From Lingula anatina (lineage: Eukaryota > Brachiopoda > Lingulata > Lingulida > Lingulidae): 62,137 bases of DNA. Under the pieces are notes generated by a model, which ran no database searches, was not told where the DNA came from, and saw nothing but the letters and a program-made list of their open reading frames with translations. Positions 10,914-21,947 of the stretch are shown piece by piece. A program made the translations under genes and the position numbers. The stretch covers positions 1 to 62,137 of the forward strand of contig NW_019773580.1 in the NCBI RefSeq assembly GCF_001039355.2. The letters run 5' to 3'. Position 1 is the stretch's first letter, and each line of letters opens with the position of its first letter.

Positions 10914-13900
10914 ACAAGAGAAAGGAAAAGGGGAGAGAAACAGAGACAGTGTCAAATAAAAAGGGTAAAGAGTAATATAATACATTAATTAAAGGGACTC
11001 GCGGTGGAAGAAACGATAGACTGTTTTGCATCAAGGTATGCAATTATAATCCAACATGGCCATCGCATATACGGCCGTAATTTAAATACATTACTAATAG
11101 TTGTATTAAATTACATTATTTTGCTGAATAGACATACATTTTAAAGTTGGTCTTTCAGGAAATCGTTTTGTTTGAAATAACACAAACGACAGAGGTAAAA
11201 TCACATATAAATTTAATTTGAAATAAAATGTTTCGCTAGATCTTGTTAACACTCGGCGAAATGCACCTAGTGATTATATTCAATGTGCCATCATTTAATT
11301 GCTTTCTCGGTTTCATTAATTGACGATAATAATTGCAGTAAGCAAGAAGGAGGAAATGCTGAAGACAAAACAACGCCGTGGGTATGTGTGACTTTCTCCC
11401 TTAACATTTTCTATGATGCTGTCAAAGAAAAAGGAACCGAGATAGCGATCATTTAAACCCCTGCTGTTTACAGGTGGACTTCTTCGTTTATCATTTAAAT
11501 GCCCCCCTCCCCCAGCAGACCCAACTTGAGGAATGCCATTGTAGCTACAGCACACTGTATATCAAACTTCCGTCCAAGTTATGAAATGTTTAAGCACAAA
11601 ACGATAATTTGAGGGTATTTTTTCATTCAAGACAAAATTCAATAACTATGATGTGTGACAAAAGAGACTTTACAAAGCTTTACGTGTACTTAGATATATT
11701 CCAGTAACCTATGGAGATAGGCTAGCGAAGTAATTGTAACCTCAACAGGTAGTGAAAGCAAGCACCACAATAAACACTGAAAGGCGGGGTACAAAATTAA
11801 CTTTTTTAAATATCGATTACAACATGCTGTACAATGACTGAGTCGTGAAAGGGGTTTTGGACTTCTTTGCGTTAAAACCAAATTCATTTCGAAATCAAAA
11901 GAGCATTTTTTTTTTTTTGGGGGGGAGGTAAATAGTAACTCATTCCGTAATCCTTCTTGCACATTTATTTAATCGTATCAAAACGTTTGATACACAATGT
12001 TCACTAGTGTCATAACTTTGGCGATTTATTAAAACCATATTTGTACAAAGTAGGTTAGCATAAGTTAGACAACAACCAGTGTGAAGAACAACTCCCTTTT
12101 TAAGTGAGGCAAGACAACCTATTCAAACTGATTATAACCTTGATAAAGACACAAGGCAAAGGAGTTATGTAAACTAGAGTGTGAAAACAAGACAATGGAG
12201 GCGACCAAGTGGAGTAATTACAATATACCCTTGTACAGTCAAAGAGAAATTAGTTATGAAAGCTTACTTTGGGTCAGCCCTTAATTTGCTTGTTCGAAAG
12301 AAAGAGATAGAAGTCGCAACGCGAATCCTTTTATTAACCCTTCATGAGTTTGTGTAAAAGTGTGAAAGACAGGCAACGATCTCGAGTCGCTGTTGATATT
12401 GTTCGCATTTAATATTGGAGTATACCACCTACATGTAAACATCAGACAAGGCGTTGAGATCGATAAAAGTGGAGGTTTATCTGAAAAATTAGATGCCATT
12501 TTTGTGAAATGACTTATTAAGTGATGTGCATGTACCTAACATGTTTAAATTCTTGATTATTATTATTTGAAACATCTTCATACACGGCCTCATATTTATA
12601 TTTCTCTCAGGCCATACTCATTTTCTTGTATAACATGGGACTCTAAAGCACAAGGCATTGTGAAATTTAATTGGCTACATACGTACAGAGACTTGTTATC
12701 CTTCATGCAGTTTTATAGCGTGGATGAACTAGAAACAGGCTTTACTTAGCTTTACTTAATTTACGAAAATTTAAACAAAATCAATCTGCAAGGCTTGCAT
12801 TGACTTGATGTTAATCTAACACTGGTTTTAAAAGAAGAAATATGATAATATAATAATAGAAATATATGTTGGATGGATTAAATCACCGACACCGTTCTAT
12901 TTTAACTTAACGTGGTTATATACACAGTAACACAGATAATATTTAGGCCCTATAAGTTGTCTGTCGTTCAGCACGCATTATAGGCGAGTAGCCAAACAGT
13001 GACGATGATCAATCCAAGTAAAATCTAGGCAAGTATTGTTTACAAAATAGTTCATGATGAATAAACCTACGCTTTAATAAATAATCACCACACGGTTCTG
13101 TTTTTGTCACTGAAAAGCTTTCGTTTAAAGACGCTCAATGATATAAAAAATGATTCGACGCTTTAAAAATGGACCGGTTCAAGGGACATTTTTTGTTTCA
13201 GCTAGGGGGATTTCAGGTAGAGGATTCAGTGTAGGTGTTTCCTCGGATGATAGCAGCATCACACTCTAGGTCTAAGCGAGTTGACTAGACGCTTTTTGTC
13301 CAAGCAACCTATTCCTACTACTAAACTAATGACTCTTAACCACAAATGTTTATGCGGTAAAATATTTAAACTAAATGAGATTCATTGACAGAGGCACAAG
13401 TACAATCCAACGCCAACGCGTGCAACAGGGGGAAGTCTGACAGTGTATTACATAATATATGAAAGTGCGGTCAATATTAACAGTCTAAGACATCAGTTAA
13501 AGAGGAGGGGGTCTTACTATCTTTTGTTAAACGCGACTGTTATTATCTCTCGAACAAGCTTAAACCATGCCTTATACAATTACTGTGTCTCCGGCTGTCG
13601 TGCAGAAACGGCATGGCGAACATATTTTGCTACAGTTACAAACAGGGCAAACTAGCGACTTGTTCTAGATCGCTCTAGTAAGAAAGCATAAGTGCGGCGC
13701 CCGGGCAAAACAATCAACTACCCGGTATAACATTCATATCTTAGCGTTTACATATGACGCACAAGGAGTTAAGTACATATGACACGCAAAGAGCTAAGCA
13801 ATTAGCCTTGACAAAGTGGTCCGTTTTTAAACAACAACGAGAAAAAAGAATGCCTTGTCATATGAGACAAATTGCTTGCAACGTGCAACACGTTGACGAC

Positions 13901-14749
13901 GGAGACTTTCATTCGCAGAGTTAGTGAAACAAGACTGGTCCAAGTTAACTGCCCATATTGAATAAATCTTAGACTGTTAAACCTAAAGCCCTGCTTTACT
14001 TTGGTAATAGTTATTTGGTAAGCTAGGTTTATTCACATCACTTATGCTGCAAACAACCCATTTTGAACGCAATCTTCATCGCTCCCGAACAACCTGAAAT
14101 CATGCCTATACAATATTAGGAGATGCCCAGCACTATTATGCAAAGGAAAAATGACTTGACGTTTCATGCACAATTATCATCGAAAGCCCAATATCGTTAT
14201 GCTTCGTGCGCAGTCGATTTTTTATCAAAATAAAAAGTGCGTTTTATACAAGCAAAATCTAACTTTCCTTTATAACTGTTACTGAACAGCGAAGAGGTAC
14301 ACACACCCGGTTATAAATTTACAAATGTAATTATGAGGCTATTTTTCTAATGTGGAATGAAATATTCTGTTGGCTTTCAAATGATAGGACACTCACTGTA
14401 ATCTTAAAAGAAGTTAGTTTATATGCTCGTTCCCCTAACGCGCGTGCAAAAAAGTCCCAACAAATAAACAGATACATATCTGTCTATACTGGCAACTAGT
14501 GAAAATCTATCTGTGGCCCTGATAATGGGTAGACACTCACCACGTTAGCTGCAACAATGATTATTTATTCACAGCGATTTATTCATTTAATTATTAAATC
14601 ATAATTTATTTATGAAATTATTTAAAATAATTTCTTTTATTAAATGATTTATACCATCTAATTTTATCTATTTTTTATTTGATTCTTAATGTCATCTAAT
14701 TATTTACTTTATTCTTTGAATAATTTATTTATTTATTTATTTATCAAGC
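10914..14749. other. Long non-coding stretch
   Basis: No gene, repeat family or RNA is recognised across about 3.8 kb. The short open frames here (11316-11555 minus, 11690-11962 minus, 12281-12499 minus, 12567-12749 plus, 13443-13655 plus) have no motif, no sensible splice context and no similarity to one another. A short tandem of CATATGAC-type text lies near 13750-13785. Confidence 0.5.
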
Positions 14750-14915
14750 CAGTAGCCAGCAATTTCAAAGGGGGGGGGTCTTTTTCTGAAAAAGTGGACC
14801 TTTTACCGAAAAATCCCCATGTACTTATGTCAAATTTTACCCAGAGTGGACCTTTTTTCAGCAAAAGGGGGGTCTTTCGAACCTCCCGAACTCCCCCTGG
14901 CTGCGGGCCTGTTTA
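14750..14915 (+). mobile_element. Small non-autonomous element with GTAGCCAG-type termini
   Basis: It is bounded by CAGTAGCCAGCAATTTC on the left and CCCCTGGCTGCGGGCCTG on the right, imperfect inverted ends, with an interior of GGACCTTTT and GGGGGTC words. It is inserted within a TTTA microsatellite (14724-14746 and 14912-14936). Termini of this type recur on hAT-like MITEs in animals, but the family is not established from this copy. Confidence 0.5.
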
Positions 14916-15912
14916 TTTATTTATTTATTTATTAAGACTTTCTATTATTATCCTTTAACGGATTCGCTCTATCATTTTATATAAAATATAACTTAATGTA
15001 GTAATTGAGGCAACACGTCAGCTTGTAATGTGAATAAATTGTTTTAATAATGTTTCTTTCTTTGTTATTTCTAAACAGTAATCTATTTTTACACAGGTAG
15101 CGATGATGGAAATTTGTGTACGGAGCATCTTTAAACTTTTTGAGACGGGGTGATTTGTTGATCATGCTGATGTACGATGCTGATGCATGTTTATCAAATT
15201 CAATTTTTGACCACGGTGCATTTCATATTGAATTAAATAACTTATACTAAATTAAACTAGCAGTTTTCTTGAAACACTTAAAACATGATCAGCTGCGCGT
15301 GCCAAGCTAGTGAACAAAAGGATAGGTGGCCACGGGAGTGGCACGCGTTAGCATGGGTTCTAGCATCTTAAAGCTATAATCCTATCGCCGCAACAAACAA
15401 TGGGCTGATGTATCCTGCTGTTAATTACACCTAGTCACAGCGGATTGTCGCGCTCGCGCTGGACCACAGAAACAGGCGTCATGGGGTTCACTCGCCTAAG
15501 GTATTGTGCGTTATTACGCCTAAACTATTGTGTTTTTGCGTTCGAATTTTGAAGGGATTAGACGGCTTTCCATTGTTTGTCCGCCCCCTTCTATTCACAG
15601 GATAGGGATTAAAACATTTCTGACGTTTTTAAAACGTCGTACAACGGAAACATATTTATTATTACTACTGTAAGGGGTTTTCTCTCGTGATTTCTGAAAA
15701 GGATATTTCAGTATATCCATCAGAATTGAAGTCCTAACTTTGCCCAAACTGGGATACATGTATACCTGTTTGCACGACAGTTAATCGGAATTTATCATCA
15801 GTACAGAGGCCTTATACATAAAGGTTACGCGACGGTGAGATAAAATCTCAATCTACCTGTCGTGATGAAGGCCCCAGGTGCTAATTAATACCTTCAGGTG
15901 AGTTATATAGGT
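14916..15912. other. Non-coding stretch
   Basis: No gene is seen. Around 15288-15330 a block (GCTGCGCGTGCCAAGCT, then GTGAACAAAAGGATAG) is similar to the GC-rich patch of the left inverted-repeat arm near 6205-6240, so a relic of that repeat is present here. Confidence 0.35.
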
Positions 15913-15935
15913 CTCTATGGCGCAATCGGTTAGCA

Positions 15936-15965
<30 letters not shown>
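15913..15965 (+). pseudogene. tRNA-Asn (GTT) 5'-part relic
   Basis: It starts GTCTCTATGGCGCAATCGG (acceptor 5' strand and D arm with an A-box-like text) and continues TTCGGCTGTTAACCGAAAGG, a perfect anticodon stem with GTT anticodon. The T arm begins GGTGGTT and then runs into unrelated sequence, so the B box and 3' acceptor strand are missing. It complements in content the 3' half at 10430. Confidence 0.7.
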
Positions 15966-15966
<1 letters not shown>

Positions 15967-18401
15967 GGTTAATAAGGGGATAAAATGGTTAATTAAAATC
16001 CCGTCTGATGAACGGCAAAATACGACGATATAACTTAACCTCATGATTCTCTGCTGGAGCCAAAGAAAATTGCACAGAATCAATGTGCAGCCCCGGAAGC
16101 TTGTAAACTTGACGCAGATTTTATGATTTATGATTATTGGTGTGAGATGTATACGGGATTAATATTTGTGCTGCAATAAAGAACGAAAATTGTGAAGGTC
16201 TATGTCAGTCAACGTCCTGTTTGTACAAAACGCCTAGGGAGAGAGATAATCAGTTGTATATTTAAAATCCATAAACACACCTTAAAGCTACCCTATCCCT
16301 AAACTTACCTCCAGTATGCTTTTTGTCTTCAATCATCATTTCATTCTCCTGTTCGACACGAGCACCCTTAACTATTATACTAATATTTCTACTCATAGTT
16401 CCTTTATTTGTCATCATTAATTCTTGTATATCAGCATTAACTAGTCCGTACTATCCAGCAAACAAACTTGATTTCCTGGCATCTTATGGATGATAGGTAC
16501 ATGTGTGTTTGTCATTATTTACGTAACTAATCGAATGGTAACTGCATTTTTCAATTATATCATATGTAAGTTCGTTTCTACAGTCCCTTAACATCAGTAT
16601 TATCTTCGTTGGGCATAACTTTGGATGTTAAATATTTGATAATCTTATCTAACTGGGCTCAACATTTCTATCATGTAAGATAGTCATCTATAATCTAAAA
16701 CTCGACCAAATTGAATTGTTAACTTGTTTGTTAACTCATCTGCTTCCCCCAACTTGGTTTTCACATAAATTTCTTCATTACAATCACTTATTCACAGTAT
16801 TTGTCTATCATCACACAGGAAAAAATAATAATAATAACCTACGTGGTGTATGCAGGTCATGTCAATTTTGCCCTGCCTCACATCACCCTAGTAGTCATTT
16901 TGGATACTTCATTTCATGAATGTTTCCTGTGCTACTGTAAAGAACTCTTTGTTGTAGATTCAGAATAGGTGAAATGGAAAAGATCTGTATAGTGGCGTAC
17001 GAAATCATATGAGCTACCTGTTACAGGGTTTACATAGCTGTGGTCAGGGAGAAATTGATCTGAAGCTTAATGCTGGTGTAATATAATGCAGCATACAGTG
17101 GGGATATACTGTTCTATGTATATTATCTGTGAATCAAAAATCAGTTAGACATAATGTGACCGTCTACACTTCATTGATTCTTCAAATGTTTGACTTGACG
17201 GCCAGATTATCGTGAGAGATGTAACGAATAAAACTATTTCCTTAATTCACCTATTCACCCATAAAACTAGTTTTACATAACTGCTGAATAGCATTATGTA
17301 ATAGCTTCCAATAAATAATTCAGTAAGCTGACAAAATCGGGTTTGCCGCCAGTATTACATCGTAATACCTTAAAATGCCATGAATTGCGCTATAATTGTA
17401 TAATGTTTCAAACAAATAATGCACGTTTGCCTTGTTTCCCCTGAAGAGCACGGTGAAGCGCGTAAACACATGCACAAACTATCCGTGGGGTCACCCCAAC
17501 ATAAAATCAACCATTTTGACTTCTTGCTAGTAGAATGACAATAGCTGTCAATGTTGCAGTGTCATCTGACATGATATTGTCATAAGGAGAAAGTATCAGG
17601 TAAACAGAGAAGAATGACTCGGCCACAGACAACTACCCTCTGACCGAAATTGTCGCAAATTTTTATATCAAATGATTCATCTCGTCGTGTATGTTTTTTT
17701 TTAATAAAAAAGCATCTCTTCTGGCACCTATTGAGTGATATCATGGCATTGTTCCACGTTTCTGCCCACACTCCGTTTATCAATTAAAATACAAAGTTTA
17801 TAATAGAACCATCAATACATACAGATATAATGATATCTGTACATAGTATTTGGTTATTGTAAGATAGTTCAAACCAACGTCAATTTAATAGTGTGCTTAA
17901 TAAAAAAGCATGCTTATGATCAATTTTCAAGGCAATTGGCGTGACTGATTTATGACTCTATCGCCAAAAGAAATGGGCAGTTTGACTGAACCAAAAACAT
18001 TCTGTAATGATATATTCACTACAGAAACATTCTTCATGTGAGATGTTTTATAAAATGTAATATTTCGGTTATCTAACAATTTCAAAAATTGCTCTGACAC
18101 AAGATTTAACGACGCCTAAGTATCGACTAATGTATCAACACTCATTTTTTTAAAAATTTAATTGACAGCACAGTTTGAAATTGATGACAGTGAATAGTCG
18201 AAGATCTGATTTCTTTCTTATCATTTTACCTACCATATAAACATATAGTAATTTAGGGTAATAGCTTTCTCAAGTTACCCCACTCGATTACACACATAAG
18301 GACGTGAATTCCGAGTGAAACAGTTACTTATAAAATGTGTGAACTCACCACAGCCTTAACACATCGGGAATGATTGAGTTTGACTTGACCTTGGATCTCC
18401 C
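15966..18401. other. Non-coding stretch
   Basis: No coding region or RNA gene is recognised. A short AAT microsatellite lies at about 16826-16838. Open frames at 16716-16919 and 17580-17783 are motif-free. Confidence 0.45.
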
Positions 18402-18845
18402 TCATTGGTAGATTGTTGACGCTTCCATGCACCCCCGAATTGTTGGTACCGAAACTGGCGTGGGGTATCCACTATTACCTCCCGGAGATTGCTGTTGCAC
18501 TGTTGCAATGTTATTTTCTGTTCTTTCGGTTGTGACGATGTTCATTCCCCTCCCCCAGCTGTGTCCACTGTATGGACGTCTGTGGGGCGATATGCGTTGA
18601 CCACTTGACCACACGTCGATTTTGGCCATTACCTCCATAATGTTCATAATGTGCTTTTCTCCTGACGGTTGCACTGCATTCTCCGCCAGCCTTGCTTGCT
18701 CCAATAATTGGTCTTGATCATGTGGTTCCCTTTGAACCACAGATGACCTAATTTGTGGCAACGATCCATTTAGAATTGCTAAAGACGTACGTGACGTGTT
18801 GATATAGCTGTGTCTGCTGTACATCTCGTCGCATGGAAGAGACAT
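18402..18845 (-). pseudogene. Gag-like remnant of an LTR retrotransposon
   Basis: A 147-codon open frame on the minus strand includes AILNGSLPQIRSSVVQREP followed by LLEQARLAENA. This resembles the end of a Ty3/gypsy capsid domain (an L-NGL-P-IR-x-V pattern followed by an A-R-x-AE helix). The rest is Arg/Gln/Ser-rich like a Gag C-terminus, but no zinc knuckle is seen. The left limit of the tandem duplication (18722) cuts this frame, so only its N-terminal part is repeated near 30861-30985. A host gene cannot be excluded, but the context favours a retroelement. Confidence 0.45.
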
Positions 18846-19640
18846 AGTTTAGAAATGGTTCTCCAGAACTTGCTGTCTTTCAAATAATTTGGAAATTACG
18901 GAACAAATCTCTTGGTTCATTGTATACTTTCTTTTTCTTCTTTTATTCTCCATTGCTCTTTCTGCATATTTTACTGATGAATAACTGGATGCTGGTAATG
19001 TATATAATGTTACTATTTGTGGTCATCGTGATTTTTCAATTACTAAGATCTCTGTTGGGTCTTCTTTATATAGTCCGAAAAATCGAATAAAAGAATTCTT
19101 AATTGGTCTGTTTCTTATTAATTTTGGCGTTGGCCCCACTATCGGTGAGCCTGCGAAAAAATTGAGACTTTTTTGTCAGGTCTCTGTGGTGACGTCTTAC
19201 TTTCGAGATCCTTTGTTTTCTTCCCTATTGTAAGCCCCAATTTTCTATTGATTCACCCCGAGTACCGGTGTCGATGATGCCTCCACCAAGTTATGGTAAA
19301 GTCAATTTACCACGTAGCGATAGGAACGTAGAAAATTCGTTCTCTTTGGTATGCAAAAGGTTTATTTGTATATTCGTAACCTTACAATCATTAAACTCGA
19401 CCTTTTTCCCCTCATGTCACATTTCATTCGTATGACGTATTATACAGATTCTTTTTATTTTCGCCAATGTCCCATTCTAGGCAAATCCTCAATCTATTAA
19501 TATTTCCTTATTTGGTGATGGTGTGATGATTGACCTCAGTTCACAATGTACTGTTTATACAGATTTTCCCGTCACCTTTTCATATAGGCAATATTTGATT
19601 GGTAATTACGTAAATTCAAAGGTGACTCAAATCCCCAAGA
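18846..19640 (-). mobile_element. LTR-like and leader region upstream of the gag remnant (copy A)
   Basis: On the minus strand this precedes the Gag-like frame. It contains an AATAAA (in ACAAATAAACC near 19360) and then ACTTTACCATAACTTGGTGG, where TGGTGGAGGCATC could be a primer-binding site after an LTR end. The homologous block in unit B is 30985-32080. LTR borders (TG...CA) and a second LTR are not resolved, so the call rests mainly on position and the duplicated structure. Confidence 0.35.
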
Positions 19641-20330
19641 TCTCAGAATCAACCAACAATATTAGTTAAATAAGATTATTGATCTTGAAGGTTAATATAT
19701 AGCCAGCATAACAAAAAAACAAATTCATGATTACACCCAAGTTGATGAAGTCTTTATGGCCTTAACACATACTAATAAAACGGTAACACAATGTTAGCAC
19801 TAGGAAAATAAACAGTTAACAGCATATTTACATTGACACACTTATCGTGCGTATAGGTCCGCCTCTCTATAATCTAACGCAGGGTAATCCTTGCGTATAC
19901 AGATTGTCATACAATAAAAGCTCCTCTAAAGGGTCGTGGGACAGGCGTTCCTTCTTCACTGACAGCTCGTGTGATGACTGCTTTTTCCGAGTTGCAATAT
20001 TTTCTCAAACCCCTTAATGTCCATGTCAGTATAAATGTATGAGACGGTTAGAAACAGATTATTATTTCTATATATAAAATACAATAATTATCTATGTACA
20101 ATACATAACATACAATAATTTTCTCTATACAATACATAAAATACAACAAATAAACTTTCATATGAACAATGAAAACATATTTGTTATATTAATCACTGTA
20201 CATTGTTATGTGTACAGACATCTCATATTGGATAGCTGGAGTTACGCTGCACATTGTTTTAAAACACATTGTGAAATAATATCTCTGTAAAAAGTATGTT
20301 GCAATTGATTAAATTGAAAAAGTATGTAAG

Positions 20331-21865
20331 CTTATCATCCCAATGCTGAACCATCTTTTCATTTCTCTTCCAAATCCAGATCCAGTATTCATCAAAAAAC
20401 TAAATTTCATTTTTTTGCAATGAATTTGGGGTAGCAAAATTGATAAGGTAAAGAGAGGTCAGATAGTAAAATATTATGAATATGGTGGTCTAAAAATGAC
20501 AGACTTAAGTAAATTCATAACGGCATTAAAATGTACATGGATAAGCAGACTTTACCTTAAAAATAACGTATATAACACTATTATCCAGAGCACCTTTGAT
20601 TTACAATCTATTTGGAATATTTTTGACTATGGAAGTGATTATTTAGATATACTCTTACGCAACTGTAATAACAGCTTTTGGAAAGATGTCATTATCTCCT
20701 GGAAAGACATACGGTATAGAAAATATGAATAGCAATATCGCTCTTGAACCTCTGTGGTATAATGGTAAAGTAAAATTGGGTGGGGTATCAATATTTGATA
20801 AAGAATGGTACAATAAGGGTATAAGAATAATTGGCGATCTTTTCAACGAAGGAAATTTTTTAACCAAAGCTGAACTGGAAAGGAAATTTGGATTTCAAAG
20901 AGTATGTGATCTAAAATATTTTGGAATACGTAACAGTTTAAAATGTAGTCTAAAAGAAAAGAACAATGAAGAAAGTTTTGAAGACATTTTATTTCCTTAT
21001 ATTCCTCAGCCGGTTCAGCTACTTATAAAGAGTCGAAATGGGTGTAAAGATTTCTATCAGGTTCTCATGAGTGAAACTCTTGAAAACTTGATACACGAAA
21101 GGAAATGGAACCTAGATCTAAATATATATATCACTTGGAAGTATGTTTACGAAAATTGTTTCTATGTAACACGAGAAGCAAAACTTCAATGGTTCCAATA
21201 CAGAATAATTTTTAGAATCTTACCAGTTAGGTCATACCTGAAAAGAATCGGTATTGAGGTGTCAGAGAAATGCTTTATCTGTGGAGCGGAGAGGGAAGAT
21301 TTGCGACATGTATTTTTAAATTACTATCGAATAAGAAACATTTGGATTGAAATGAAACGCTTGATTGCTAACAAGACTGATAAAAGAATTACACTTTCGG
21401 ATGAAAATATAATTTTTGGAGTATCCAAAACAAATTTCAAACCTCTAAATTACATTATTCTCGTCTCCAAATTCATATATATATATACCTGTTTTAAAAG
21501 AAAAATGCAGCCGACCTTCCCTTCCCTTCTGTCATATATCAAAACAAAATTCGAATTGGAAAAATATGTTTCTCAAAAAAAATTCAATTAGGCCATTTTC
21601 TTACAGAGTGGAGAACATGGGATTCTATCTTTGTCTAGTTCTCCACTTATAAATTTACTTTGCTTTTTCGCTAATTTCTTCTATGTAAAATGTAAAATGT
21701 TCGTATCGTGTAATGTGCAGCATCACTTGTAATATACTGTTTTGTACATAGTCTGGCTATCGACAAATTTTTCATGTTTACTTAATGTATAATGAATGTC
21801 TTGTGTGTGTGTGTGTGTGTGTCTACATATGTATTTTTGTTTGTCTTTTTGTGAATAAAAAAAAA
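20331..21865 (+). mobile_element. 5'-truncated LINE inserted in the 3' flank of P450 copy A
   Basis: A LINE ORF2 3' portion: FISLPNPDPVFIKKLN, then MTDLSKFITALKCTWISRL (20496-20732). After a frameshift, a long open frame (20686-21591) follows with LEPLWYNGKVKLGG, LQWFQYRIIFRILPVRSYL and CFICGAEREDLRHVF, a reverse-transcriptase-associated zinc-binding motif. It ends with AATAAA merging into a nine-A tail. It is related to, but a different family from, the 2.5-7.7 kb LINEs. In unit B the corresponding point (about 32790-32800) reads AGTATGTAAG, CTAAGTC, TTGCTGACAG with no LINE: an empty site. The tail lies about 80 bp beyond the P450 stop codon, antisense to that gene, so it probably falls in its 3' UTR. 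Confidence 0.9.
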
Positions 21866-21947
21866 GTTGCTGACAGATATTAGTCATACAACATTGACAA
21901 TTATGACACATGCTATGGAACTTTGTGAATACGTTCCACTACTATGT

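Noticed and set aside
15913-15985. Functional tRNA-Asn gene
   Set aside because: The T arm and 3' acceptor strand are missing after GGTGGTT.
18402-18845. Host protein-coding gene
   Set aside because: Gag-like composition and an adjacent LTR-like block; no introns and no complete domain. Kept as a probable retroelement remnant only.
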